DNA of 64,000 nt from Lachnospiraceae bacterium (GCA_024693135.1 JAILLN010000044.1:82962-146961); one strand, 5' to 3'. Counted from the stretch's first letter, positions 44,282 to 53,330 are shown. The notes: a model not told the origin generated them from the sequence alone. Translations and numbers: made by a program.

Positions 44282-45505
44282 ATGAAAACAAAATGGTTAA
44301 GCCTTTTACTTACTGGAGCGCTGGCTTTAAGCATCCTCAGTGGCTGCTCGCAGGAGATAGCCAGGTCTACGGAAGCCATGAAGCAGGAGCTGGATGCTAA
44401 GGGCTATTATCCGACTCCGATCAAAAGCGATATCCAGGGAGCCGAAGAGGGCACAAAGACCCTGCTGGCAAATATGGATTATTACAATGGAATGAATGAG
44501 AATGACATCTGCCTTCGGATGGGAAAGAAGGATGCCAGCCTGGAAGAATATCTGGATTTTACGGTCGCCCAGGTACAGGAGCCGACAGAGGAGGAAAAAA
44601 AGGCGATAGAGGACTCTCTGGAGCGGATCGCACAGAAGCTCCATGATGCCGGCTACAATTATCCTCTTTCCGATCAGGTTAAGTTCATCATCACGACAAT
44701 GGTGGAGGAGTCTGGAGCGTCAGCCTATACCCATGGAGAAGAAATTTATCTGCAAAAGGACTTTGTAGACATGGGAGCCAGCAAAAACAGGGAAGCCCAG
44801 GCGTATTTTGATGAGACCATGGCGCACGAGATCTTCCACGTGCTGAGCCGGAACCTGCCTGATTTCCGTGAGAATATGTACCGGGTGATCGGTTTTACGG
44901 TGGACGAAGAGGAGCCTGCCTTTTCGGATAAGGTGAGGAAACAGATCCTCAGCAACCCGGATGTGGAGAAGTATGACTGCCATGCCACATTCACCATCAA
45001 TGGAAAGAAGACGGACGGCGTGGTGGTGACTTACATGGAGGGAGACTACAAAGAGGGAGATACATTCTTTAAGGTGGCGAAACCCGGTATCGTGCCCATC
45101 GATAATCCCACCCGGATCATCCCGATCGATCAGGTTTCGGATTTTTCTGAGGTCATGGGGGAGAACACGGACTATGTGATCGCGGCAGAGGAATGCCTGG
45201 CCGATAATTTCAGCTATGCCATTAATTACGGAGTCGACGGCGGCTATCCGAATCCGGAGATCATCGAAGCGATACGGGATTATCTTGCAACGGGCAAGGA
45301 GACTGTACAGGTCACGGGAGAAGCGAAGGCAGACGAGGGTCAGGAGGACAAGGCTCAGGACGGGAATAAGAAGGATGATGCCGAGCTTGCCAGGGAAGTG
45401 ATCAAGGGCAAGTGGGGCAACGGCCCGGAGCGCGTGAGGATGCTTACGGAAGCGGGCTATGACGCGGCGGCAGTGCAGAGGGAAGTCAATCGATTACTGA
45501 AATGA
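44282..45505 (+). CDS. Metallopeptidase-like lipoprotein with C-terminal Cpl-7 wall-binding repeat
   Basis: A 407-residue protein. The lipobox LSGC places the lipidated Cys at 22. A zinc-site motif HEIFH (182-186) lies in 'ETMAHEIFHVLSRNLPDF', and a later Glu in 'AAEECLADNFSYAIN' could be the third ligand as in gluzincins. After an Asp/Lys linker the last 38 residues (LAREVIKGKWGNGPERVRML, then TEAGYDAAAVQREVNRLL) match the Cpl-7/CW_7 repeat known from phage lysins. It is probably a surface zinc peptidase tethered near peptidoglycan; the substrate is unknown. The stop overlaps the next ATG by 4 bases. Confidence 0.75.
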   Translation: MKTKWLSLLLTGALALSILSGCSQEIARSTEAMKQELDAKGYYPTPIKSDIQGAEEGTKTLLANMDYYNGMNENDICLRMGKKDASLEEYLDFTVAQVQEPTEEEKKAIEDSLERIAQKLHDAGYNYPLSDQVKFIITTMVEESGASAYTHGEEIYLQKDFVDMGASKNREAQAYFDETMAHEIFHVLSRNLPDFRENMYRVIGFTVDEEEPAFSDKVRKQILSNPDVEKYDCHATFTINGKKTDGVVVTYMEGDYKEGDTFFKVAKPGIVPIDNPTRIIPIDQVSDFSEVMGENTDYVIAAEECLADNFSYAINYGVDGGYPNPEIIEAIRDYLATGKETVQVTGEAKADEGQEDKAQDGNKKDDAELAREVIKGKWGNGPERVRMLTEAGYDAAAVQREVNRLLK

Positions 45506-46827
45506 ACAGCACCATCATAGATGTAGAAGCCGTAGAGATAACGGACGATACTGAATTTGACGAGCAGGCCGCGACCTTCTTAAGGATGCTGGAGCGGGTA
45601 GACCGGATGCCGGGGGGAATGCATCCGGGGCTTCAGTTTGCAAAAAATAAGCTGAATGATATATCCAATGTCCAGCCGCCTCAATGGAGGGAGAAGGTAC
45701 GGGAGATCCTGGAGGATTTCATCGACCGGAAGGAACGGGAGATCCGGGGAGAAGCCGTGGAGGCGGAGCCGGCAGGGGCAGAACCGGCAGAAGCAGAGGT
45801 ATATGCGGAGCCGGTGGAGGCAGAGGTATATGCGGAGCCGGTAGAAGCAGAGGCATATGCGGAGCCGGTGGAAGCAGAAGCGTATGCAGAAGCTCCCTTT
45901 GAGGATGCAGTGATCGATCCGGAGGATGTGGAAGAGCCCTTCGAGGATGCAGTGATCGATCCGGAGGATATTGAAGAGCCCTTCGAGGATGCAGTGATCG
46001 ATCCGGAGGATGTGGAAGAGCCCTTCGAGGATATTGTACTGGAGCCGGAGTATTACGAGGCTGAGGCGGCCGGGCCGGATCCGTATGTGGATACCTCTTT
46101 CCAGGCTGCTGAAGAAGAGATCATAAGCAGTGCCCAGACAGAGGGCTGGGGGACAGGGGAAGACCCTGCGGATAACCAGGCCGGGATCTGGGCGTCAGAA
46201 GAAGCAGCTGCAGAAGAAATATGGGCGGAAGAACCGGCAGAAGCTGTTGCTGCAGAAGAAGCAGCTGCAGAAGAAATGTGGGCGGAAGAACCGGCAGAGA
46301 CTGTTGCTGCAGAAGAAGCAGCTGCAGAAGAAATGTGGGCGGAAGAGCCGGCAGAAGCTGTTGCTGCAGAAGAAGCAGCTGCAGAAGAACCGGCGGAAGA
46401 TAAGCAGGCTGAGGAGGATGAAGAGGACGAGGAGCTGAACATCAACCAGATCCGGGAAGACGGCGTCTCCCTGATCCGGCTTCTGATGGGCGGGGAGGCC
46501 GCAGAATATGACGAGATGATGGTCATCCTGGTAGACGGCACGGCCCTCCGGGTGAAGGGCGGAGCCGGCACATTCCTGATCCGCCCCTCCTTTGAGGCTA
46601 TGGATAAGCCGATCGAGATCATCGGCCGGGTAGATCTGTCCGGCATGCCCTCGGAGGAGATGAACTGGCGGAGCCGTATGGCCACTCCGGATGTGGGCAT
46701 CCGTGAGATCTGGTTTTTATGCAACCGGGAGCCGGGCACCATGGAAAAAATATACGATACATATAGTGAAAAGATGGCGGGCAATTATTTCGAGTATGTC
46801 CGCAGCCTGGAAAAGCAGCTGGTATAA
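45502..46827 (+). CDS. Acidic tandem-repeat protein of unknown function
   Basis: A 441-residue protein without signal peptide or membrane helix. The N-terminal domain (1-85) has 'FDEQAATFLRMLERVDRMPG' and 'WREKVREILEDFIDRKEREI'. Residues about 90-310 are strongly acidic and built of three different repeats: AEVYAEPVE (9), EEPFEDAVIDPEDV (14) and AEEAAAEEMWAEEPAEAVA (19). A C-terminal globular domain (about 315-441) has 'MVILVDGTALRVKGGAGTF' and 'GIREIWFLCNREPGTMEKIY'. I do not recognise the domains. It is coupled to the lipoprotein upstream by an ATGA overlap. Confidence 0.7.
   Translation: MNSTIIDVEAVEITDDTEFDEQAATFLRMLERVDRMPGGMHPGLQFAKNKLNDISNVQPPQWREKVREILEDFIDRKEREIRGEAVEAEPAGAEPAEAEVYAEPVEAEVYAEPVEAEAYAEPVEAEAYAEAPFEDAVIDPEDVEEPFEDAVIDPEDIEEPFEDAVIDPEDVEEPFEDIVLEPEYYEAEAAGPDPYVDTSFQAAEEEIISSAQTEGWGTGEDPADNQAGIWASEEAAAEEIWAEEPAEAVAAEEAAAEEMWAEEPAETVAAEEAAAEEMWAEEPAEAVAAEEAAAEEPAEDKQAEEDEEDEELNINQIREDGVSLIRLLMGGEAAEYDEMMVILVDGTALRVKGGAGTFLIRPSFEAMDKPIEIIGRVDLSGMPSEEMNWRSRMATPDVGIREIWFLCNREPGTMEKIYDTYSEKMAGNYFEYVRSLEKQLV
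45780..46400 (+). repeat. Three nested in-frame tandem repeat blocks (27, 42 and 57 bp)
   Basis: About 45793-45900: four 27-base units. About 45895-46030: three or more 42-base units, nearly identical at the DNA level. About 46196-46395: three 57-base units plus a partial one. All lie in the acidic repeat gene and keep its frame, so copy number could vary by slippage. Confidence 0.85.
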
Positions 46828-46838
46828 GGAGGTTGCCG

Positions 46839-49055
46839 ATGAAAAACAAATGGAACGCTGGCCTGGCCCTGATCATGGCTTCTTCTCTTTTGGCGGCATC
46901 ATTAGGCGGATGCGCGGTTCCTGCGGGTACCCCTTCTGCTGTTTCTTCTGCCGCGGCTTCCGAGCCGGAGGCATCCGGGCAGGAGGGGAAGAAGGAGACC
47001 GCCATTGCGGAGGGAAGCCGTGACATCATTCTGGTGGATTATGCCGCAAAGACCCCATCCTTTACGCCGCAGGTAGCTCCCTATACGGTGGAAAAGGATC
47101 TGGGCAATGTAAAGGATGTGGAGAGATTTTACCTCTCCAAAGGGGAGATCGAAAAGCTCTCCGAGGATCTCTTCGTCGTCAGGGACAATAAATATTCGGA
47201 ATTCTTTGACGTCTATGAAGACAACCGTTATATGCAATATCCGAACTTCATTACCACGGATTCCATGATGCATACCTATCATCTGTATTTTTCCATGCTT
47301 CAGAAGACCGTGGAAAAATCAAGGCTCACAGAGAGGATCCAAAGCCTGACGAAAGCCATGCTGGAGACCTCCGAAAAGCAGCTGGATGCCCTCGGGGGAA
47401 GCGAATGGGAGGAAGCGGCACAGAGGAATACGGACTTCTTCCGGGTAGCGGCATCCCTCATGGGAGGGGACGACCCGGATTCGGATACGGGCATCGTAGA
47501 AGACGAACTGGACAAGATCATGGCGGCAGAGGGGATCTCGCCTTCCGGCATCACGGGGACGGATGAGGATTACAGCCAATATAAGCCCAGGAGCTATTAT
47601 GCCGGGGATGAGGAGCTGGAGGAATATTTCAGGACGATGATGTGGTATGGGCGCACGAATTTTGCCCAGAAGGATTCGGAGATGAACCGTTCCGCCCTGC
47701 TCATGACCCTTGCCCTTGAGGGGGATGCAAGGGAGGACTGGGATGCGGTATATGAGATCACCTCCTTCTTTGCGGGTCAGAGCGACGACCTGCTGGCACC
47801 GGAGTATAAGGAGGCCATGGAAAAGGCCTATGGGGAGGACATACAGGCATCGGATCTGATCGGAGACGAGGATGCTTTTCGTGAGTTTGAAGAGCTGATC
47901 GCCGCATTGAGGGCGCCTTCCATCAATTCCGTGGTATTTGAAGACGATAAGGGCCGGACGGACAAGCCCTCTGAGGCCAAGGGCTTCCGCTTCATGGGAC
48001 AGCGCTTTACCCTGGATGCGGCGATCTTTACCCAGCTCTGCTACAGCAGGGTCAGCGAGGCTCCCGACGGGGATAAGCGCATGCTGCCGGATGGGCTTGA
48101 TGTGCCGGCCGCCCTGGGATCGGATACGGCAAGGGAGATCCTCATTGAAGAGGGGAATGATAAATATCCGGAATATCTCACCAATATGGATTCCATCCGG
48201 TCGAATCTTTCCGGCCTTGAGGGTTATTGGTCATCCTCCCTCTATGCCGGATGGATGTATGCCCTCAATCCTCTGCTGGAAGAAAAGAAGGATGGATATC
48301 CTTCCTTCATGACCAATAAGGAGTGGCAGAAAAAGAGCCTGGAGGGATATCTTGGCAGCTGGACCGAGCTGAAGCATGACACGGTGCTTTATTCCAAGCA
48401 GTTCATGGCGGAAATGGGCGGAGGAGACGAGGAGGTCTTTGACGACAGGGGCTATGTGGAGCCGGAGCCGGAGCTTTACGGCAGGCTGTCCGCCCTGATC
48501 CAGGCTACGATCGACGGCCTGTCGGGCTTTGAAGCCTTGAGCAAAAAGGAGAAGGAATCCCTTGAAAAGCTGCTGGAGCTTTCCGAAAGCCTGAAGGAGA
48601 TCTCCATCCTGGAGCTTGAGAATAAACCGCTCAGCGATGAGCAGTATGAGCTGATCCGCGGCTTTGGCGGAAGCCTGGAGCATTTCTGGGAGGAAGCCGT
48701 GCTGAGCCAGAGCAAGGGAGAGGGGAGCGAATCAGCGGAGTTCCCCGCGGCTCTCGTCACGGATGTGGCTACGGATCCCAATGGCTTCTGCCTGCTGGAG
48801 GGCATCGGCGGAGTATCCAAGCTTTACGTCGTATTTCCGCTGGACGGGGAGCTGCATTTGGGGATCGGAGGCGTTTACAATTATTATCAGTTCATGAATC
48901 CTATCTCGGAAAGGCTTACGGATCAGGAATGGAGGCAGATGCTGGGGATGGCACCGGATGAAAATATGGAGTTCCACCCGGACGATGGCCTCGAGCAGCC
49001 GGAATGGGTCAAAAGCTACCGTTATTACTGGTCCTGGGAGTCCAATGAGGAATAA
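46839..49055 (+). CDS. DUF3160 domain lipoprotein
   Basis: ATG 46839 has a perfect AAGGAGG (46826-46832) at 6 bases; the longer TTG start is rejected. About 738 residues. The lipobox LGGC lies near residue 25, followed by a Ser/Ala/Glu spacer. The body shows DUF3160 features: 'YPNFITTDSMMHTYHLYFSM', 'RSYYAGDEELEEYFRTMMWY', 'GFRFMGQRFTLDAAIFTQL', 'SFMTNKEWQKKSLEGYLGSW' and 'IGGVYNYYQF'. The family is extracytoplasmic and of unknown function. It overlaps the CapA-like gene by 11 bases. Confidence 0.85.
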   Translation: MKNKWNAGLALIMASSLLAASLGGCAVPAGTPSAVSSAAASEPEASGQEGKKETAIAEGSRDIILVDYAAKTPSFTPQVAPYTVEKDLGNVKDVERFYLSKGEIEKLSEDLFVVRDNKYSEFFDVYEDNRYMQYPNFITTDSMMHTYHLYFSMLQKTVEKSRLTERIQSLTKAMLETSEKQLDALGGSEWEEAAQRNTDFFRVAASLMGGDDPDSDTGIVEDELDKIMAAEGISPSGITGTDEDYSQYKPRSYYAGDEELEEYFRTMMWYGRTNFAQKDSEMNRSALLMTLALEGDAREDWDAVYEITSFFAGQSDDLLAPEYKEAMEKAYGEDIQASDLIGDEDAFREFEELIAALRAPSINSVVFEDDKGRTDKPSEAKGFRFMGQRFTLDAAIFTQLCYSRVSEAPDGDKRMLPDGLDVPAALGSDTAREILIEEGNDKYPEYLTNMDSIRSNLSGLEGYWSSSLYAGWMYALNPLLEEKKDGYPSFMTNKEWQKKSLEGYLGSWTELKHDTVLYSKQFMAEMGGGDEEVFDDRGYVEPEPELYGRLSALIQATIDGLSGFEALSKKEKESLEKLLELSESLKEISILELENKPLSDEQYELIRGFGGSLEHFWEEAVLSQSKGEGSESAEFPAALVTDVATDPNGFCLLEGIGGVSKLYVVFPLDGELHLGIGGVYNYYQFMNPISERLTDQEWRQMLGMAPDENMEFHPDDGLEQPEWVKSYRYYWSWESNEE

Positions 49056-50451
49056 GAAAATTCTTTTTGGGATCGCGGCAGTGGCAGGGATTGCCACTGC
49101 CCTTTTTCTTTGCTGGTGGAAGGGAGCCTTTCTGCCGGGGTGGATCGCCTGGCAGGAAAAGGAGCTCCCTTATCATGACGGCACCCTCCTCCTGAAGGAC
49201 AGGGAGGCCTCCTTTTGGATGAATGGGAAGGCCCTCTGGAGCCCGGGGAAGGATTATTTCGTACAGGATGCGCTCATAAGCGATATCGACCGGGACGGGG
49301 AGGAGGAGCTAATCCTGCTTACCTGGAAGCACGGAAGCTATGGCAGCCATACCCCCTTCTGGGTGAAAAGCCGGGATATTGCCCTGGCCCAGCATATTTT
49401 TATCTACCGGTATGAGCCGGGAAGGGAGAGCCGGATCCGGGCGGTCTGGATGTCCTCGGATATCGGATATGAGATCGGATCCATCGGACAGGGCAAGAGA
49501 AGCACGCTTCTCGTCACGCCGAGGCAGGGGGAGCCGTCCCTATGGCACTGGCAGGATTTCGGGCTGAAATATGCAGGGCCTGCCAGGACAGAGGAATTGA
49601 CCTTCACCGCTTGCGGGGACAACCTGATCCATCTGCCCCTGTTGAAAAAGGGACCTCCCTTTGATTACCTGTACGATCATGTAAGGCCTCTGGTCCAGGA
49701 TGCGGATATCGCGGCCTTGAACCATGAGACGGTGCTGGTCAGCGATAATGCCCTGGTGAGCGGCTTCCCCAGGTTCGGTACGCTCATGGAGGTGGGGGAT
49801 GCGGTGGCCGGAGCCGGGTTCGACCTGGTGATCCTCGCCAATAACCATGCCCTGGATAAAGGAATGATGGGGATCGATGGAACCATCGGATTTTATGAGG
49901 AGAAGGGGATCAAGGTGGCCGGAGCCCACAGATCCGGGGATGCTTTGGCGGGTGAGGATGGGAGAAATGCCATTACCTGGATGGAAAAAAACGGGGTAAA
50001 GCTTGCCGTCCTGGCCTTTACGGAGCATACCAATGGCATCCCCATGTCGGAAAAAGAGCCTTTGGCCGTAGAGAAAGTGGATGAGGACCGGATGGCTGAG
50101 GCCTTAGGGCATGCCGCCGGGGATGCGGATGCGGTCATCGTATTCATGCATTGGGGAGAGGAATACGAGAAGGAACCCAATGAAGAGCAGAGGAGGCTTG
50201 CCCGGTTTCTTTGCAGGTATGGGGCAGACGTGGTGATCGGAAGCCATCCCCATGTGATCCAGGAGCTCGAAGAGATCAAGGACGAGGAAACAGGAAACAG
50301 GACCTGGGTCTTTTATTCCCTGGGGAATCTGGTCTCGGCTCAGGAGGATCCGGAATGCCAAAAAAGCGGCGTGGCATGCTTTACGGTACGGCTGGAAGCA
50401 GACGGCACGGTTTCCGTGGTGGATCCAAGGCTCCTGACGATCCTGCGATAA
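49045..50451 (+). CDS. CapA family (poly-gamma-glutamate synthesis-like) membrane-anchored protein
   Basis: ATG 49045 (MRNKKILFGIAAVAG) follows GGGAG (49036-49040) and overlaps the DUF3160 stop. 468 residues. One N-terminal transmembrane helix, then an extra domain (about 35-185) with an Asp-rich, FG-GAP-like loop 'DIDRDGEEELILLTW'. The CapA metallophosphatase-like domain follows: 'LTFTACGDNLIH', 'ADIAALNHETVLV', 'LVILANNHALDKG', 'AVIVFMHWGEEY' and 'VVIGSHPHVIQ'. CapA proteins take part in polyglutamate capsule formation in some species; capB and capC are absent here. Confidence 0.87.
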   Translation: MRNKKILFGIAAVAGIATALFLCWWKGAFLPGWIAWQEKELPYHDGTLLLKDREASFWMNGKALWSPGKDYFVQDALISDIDRDGEEELILLTWKHGSYGSHTPFWVKSRDIALAQHIFIYRYEPGRESRIRAVWMSSDIGYEIGSIGQGKRSTLLVTPRQGEPSLWHWQDFGLKYAGPARTEELTFTACGDNLIHLPLLKKGPPFDYLYDHVRPLVQDADIAALNHETVLVSDNALVSGFPRFGTLMEVGDAVAGAGFDLVILANNHALDKGMMGIDGTIGFYEEKGIKVAGAHRSGDALAGEDGRNAITWMEKNGVKLAVLAFTEHTNGIPMSEKEPLAVEKVDEDRMAEALGHAAGDADAVIVFMHWGEEYEKEPNEEQRRLARFLCRYGADVVIGSHPHVIQELEEIKDEETGNRTWVFYSLGNLVSAQEDPECQKSGVACFTVRLEADGTVSVVDPRLLTILR

Positions 50452-50588
50452 TGCCTGCAGGAAACCCGGCAGTGCAAATAACCGCAGGAGACCCGCGGGT
50501 GCAAATAAATGCAGGAGACCCGCGGGTGCAGATAAATACAGGCGATCCGGGAGCGCATATCATGCAGGAGACCCGGCAGTGCATATAA
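50451..50588 (+). CDS. Possible 45-residue repeat peptide coupled to the CapA-like gene
   Basis: ATG 50451 overlaps the CapA-like stop as TAATG, a classic coupling arrangement, but no clear ribosome binding site is seen. The frame encodes MPAGNPAVQITAGDPRVQIN and then further 9-residue units (AGDPRVQIN, TGDPGAHIM), one per 27-base DNA repeat. A 26-base unit breaks the register near the end. It may be a real small peptide or only a minisatellite with an open frame. Confidence 0.3.
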   Translation: MPAGNPAVQITAGDPRVQINAGDPRVQINTGDPGAHIMQETRQCI

Positions 50589-50590
50589 AT
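50457..50590 (+). repeat. 27-bp minisatellite between capA-like and rhomboid genes
   Basis: Units of 27 bases start at 50457, 50484 and 50511, a 26-base unit at 50538 and a 27-base unit at 50564. A degenerate half-unit follows at 50591. The consensus begins GCAGGAGACCCG and ends TGCAAATAAAT. There are no spacers, so it is not a CRISPR. Confidence 0.92.
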
Positions 50591-50611
50591 ACAGAAGTCC
50601 GAGGTGAAGGA

Positions 50612-51202
50612 ATGAGGGAAGAAAATGACCTGATCAGGATGGCGAAGTCTGCGCCGGCTGCGACGCTGCTTCTTGCCTTAAATATCCTGGCCTATGTCCT
50701 GGAGTGCATCCTCGGCGCCCCCAAGGATCTGAATGTCATGGTGAGGATGGGCGCCAATGTTGTCCCGGAGGTGCTTCAGGGGGAGGTCTGGCGCTTCCTT
50801 ACCTGCATGTTCCTGCATTTTGACGTAAAGCATCTCTTCTCAAATATGCTGGGACTCTTTTTCATGGGAGGCATCATGGAGCAGGAACTGGGGCATGCCC
50901 GCTTTACCCTGTTGTATTTTCTTAGCGGCATAGCGGCCAGCGCGCTGTCCTTCTTATTTTGCCTGCTCTCTCAGTCTTATCCTGTAAGCGCCGGAGCCAG
51001 CGGGGCCGTATTTGGCATCATCGGCTCCATGGCCATGACGATGTGGAAAAGAAGAGGGAATTTCCGAGGGATGCATCCCAGGAATCTTGCTTTCATGGTG
51101 TTTTACAGCCTGTTTTCCGGGTTCACCACATCAGGCATCGATAATGCGGCTCATGTGGGAGGCCTTGCCGCAGGCTTTTTGTTGACGGGCTTATTCCGAT
51201 AA
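50612..51202 (+). CDS. Rhomboid family intramembrane serine protease
   Basis: ATG 50612 follows GAGGTGAAGG at 50601-50610; the longer GTG start at 50579 lies within the minisatellite. 196 residues, six membrane helices. Catalytic Ser130 in 'SAGASGAVFGIIG' and His181 in 'NAAHVGGLAAGF' are intact, as is 'WRFLTCMFLHFDVKHLFSNM'. It cleaves membrane proteins within the bilayer; the substrate is unknown. Confidence 0.93.
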   Translation: MREENDLIRMAKSAPAATLLLALNILAYVLECILGAPKDLNVMVRMGANVVPEVLQGEVWRFLTCMFLHFDVKHLFSNMLGLFFMGGIMEQELGHARFTLLYFLSGIAASALSFLFCLLSQSYPVSAGASGAVFGIIGSMAMTMWKRRGNFRGMHPRNLAFMVFYSLFSGFTTSGIDNAAHVGGLAAGFLLTGLFR

Positions 51203-51216
51203 GTTATTATGGTTGC

Positions 51217-53319
51217 ATGTCAAAAAAACATAGAAAAAAAGGCGGAAAACAGAATAAACTAAGAGAAGTCTGGCAGGAGGATGATGTCGAATCATTGATC
51301 GCCGAGCATTATGATGAGGCAATGGGGGAGCTCATCGGGCGGATCGAGCATTATCTGAAGCGCCAGACATCTTTTATGGTGAGGGATGCGGGACAGAGCA
51401 GGCGCATGCCGCCCCGGAGGATGCCGGCGGAGGACATATCCTGGTATGCAAAGGACGGGCGGATCGCCTGGGGAAGGGAGACCTTAAACCGGGTGCTCCA
51501 GGAGGAGGGACTGTATATCTTCCTCTTCGGGCAGGTCGCTGAACGGAGCATTCCGATTAAGGACCTGAGAAGCGGATTTCCCTGGGGACTTATCTCCCAG
51601 ATGGGAGGAAGATCTGTCCGCAATTACGCAAAGGGCTTTCCGGGAAGGGATCCGGAGGAGCTGCTCAAGAGCCACTTTACGGAAGAGCGGATCTTGGAAT
51701 GCATGGCGGAAAACTCCTTCTATGGCAGGGAAGCCAAAAAGGCCTTGAAAAAAATACAGGTCATACGGCTTCTGGCAGAGGACTTTGCAGGCTCTGTGCC
51801 GGATAATTATGCCATGCTCTATCCGGAAGCCAGGGCGATGCACAGGGAGTTCATCCTTCATATCGGACCCACCAATTCGGGTAAGACCCATGATGCGGTG
51901 CGAAGGCTCGCCGAGGCGGAATCCGGCGTTTATCTCGCGCCGCTCAGGCTTTTGGCCTATGAGCAATATGAGACGCTGACCTCCCTTGGGGTGAAATGCT
52001 CCATGGTGACGGGAGAGGAGAGGATCCTTTCAGAGGGATCCCTGCACCAATCCTCCACCATCGAAATGCTGGACATCGAGAGGGAATACGACGTGGCCGT
52101 GATCGACGAAGCCCAGATGTGTGCGGATCCGGCCAGGGGAGGCTACTGGACCAGCGCGATCCTCGGCATACAGGCAGAGGAGGTGCATGTCTGTGCTTCT
52201 CCGGATGCAGAAGAAGTGCTCCTCCGCATGGTGGAGGCCTGCGGAGACAGCGCACGGATCGAAAGGCATGAGAGAAAGACGCCTCTCATTGCCGAGAAGA
52301 CGGCCTTCCGTTATCCCCAGGACGTGCGGGAGGGGGATGCCCTTATCGTATTCTCCAGAAGGGACGTTCATGCCTGTGCGGCAGACCTGGCAGACCGGCA
52401 TATCCCCTGCAGCGTCATTTACGGGAGCCTTCCCTATGATGTGCGGCATGCGGAAGCGGCGCGGTTTGCATCGGGCCAGACCAAGGTGGTTGTGGCTACA
52501 GATGCCATCGGCATGGGGATGAACCTGCCCATCCGCAGGGTGGTCTTTTTGAAGTCCGAGAAATTTGACGGCAAGAAGCGCAGGAAGCTGGAGCCCGGGG
52601 AGATCAAGCAGATCGGCGGACGGGCCGGGAGATACGGCATCCATCCCAAGGGCTACGTGACGGCGCATTCTTATGCCTCTTACGTGACCCGTTGCCTCCA
52701 GGCGCCGGTCAGTGCCCTTGAGAAGGGCGTGATCAATATTCCTCCGGTATTCTTCGAGAAGGAAGGACGGGTATCGGAGATCCTGGATGCCTGGGACAGC
52801 CTGCCTGCGACCCAGGATTACGACAAATCCGACATCAAGGAAAAGATCCAGCTGGCGGAGGAGCTGGAGGGGTATTCGGATGACAAGGCCACCATCTTGA
52901 GCTTTGTTTCCATCCCCTTTGACGAAAAGCAGGAGACCGTCCATGAGCTATGGCTCAGCCTCTTCCTCTGCGTCATCGAGGGGCAGGAGCCGGACCTGGC
53001 ACACTTCTTTGAGGAAAATAACCCGGAGAAGCTTGGCAACGGCAAGCAGGACGCCCAGGAGCTGGAAACCATGTACAAGGCCTATGACCTGCTTTTTGCT
53101 TATTGCACGAGATATAAGAAGGAAGAAAGCATGGACATGATCATGGAGCGCAAGAGGGCTGTCTCGGAAAAGCTGTCGGACATCTTTGCAGAAAATGCTT
53201 TTGAAAAGCGGGTATGCCGGGAATGCGGCAGAAAGATCCCCTGGCTTTCGGAATATACCCTTTGTGATTCCTGCTTCCGCAAGCGCATGCACGAGGGTAC
53301 ATACCGCCACTGGCATTAG
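51217..53319 (+). CDS. Suv3-like superfamily 2 RNA helicase
   Basis: A 700-residue protein. A basic N-terminus (MSKKHRKKGGKQNK) and a family-specific domain precede the helicase core: Walker A GPTNSGKT (217-224), motif II DEAQ (297-300), 'ATDAIGMGMNLPI' and 'QIGGRAGRYG'. 'GPTNSGKT' and the DEAQM box are hallmarks of the mitochondrial degradosome helicase Suv3. A C-terminal zinc ribbon has CRECGRK and CDSCFRK. It probably unwinds structured RNA for decay or processing; no exonuclease partner gene is adjacent. It starts 14 bases after the rhomboid gene. Confidence 0.85.
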   Translation: MSKKHRKKGGKQNKLREVWQEDDVESLIAEHYDEAMGELIGRIEHYLKRQTSFMVRDAGQSRRMPPRRMPAEDISWYAKDGRIAWGRETLNRVLQEEGLYIFLFGQVAERSIPIKDLRSGFPWGLISQMGGRSVRNYAKGFPGRDPEELLKSHFTEERILECMAENSFYGREAKKALKKIQVIRLLAEDFAGSVPDNYAMLYPEARAMHREFILHIGPTNSGKTHDAVRRLAEAESGVYLAPLRLLAYEQYETLTSLGVKCSMVTGEERILSEGSLHQSSTIEMLDIEREYDVAVIDEAQMCADPARGGYWTSAILGIQAEEVHVCASPDAEEVLLRMVEACGDSARIERHERKTPLIAEKTAFRYPQDVREGDALIVFSRRDVHACAADLADRHIPCSVIYGSLPYDVRHAEAARFASGQTKVVVATDAIGMGMNLPIRRVVFLKSEKFDGKKRRKLEPGEIKQIGGRAGRYGIHPKGYVTAHSYASYVTRCLQAPVSALEKGVINIPPVFFEKEGRVSEILDAWDSLPATQDYDKSDIKEKIQLAEELEGYSDDKATILSFVSIPFDEKQETVHELWLSLFLCVIEGQEPDLAHFFEENNPEKLGNGKQDAQELETMYKAYDLLFAYCTRYKKEESMDMIMERKRAVSEKLSDIFAENAFEKRVCRECGRKIPWLSEYTLCDSCFRKRMHEGTYRHWH

Positions 53320-53330
53320 CCTCAGTCCGC

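Noticed and set aside
50457..50590. CRISPR array
   Set aside because: The 27-base units are directly joined without unique spacers, and no cas gene is in the window.
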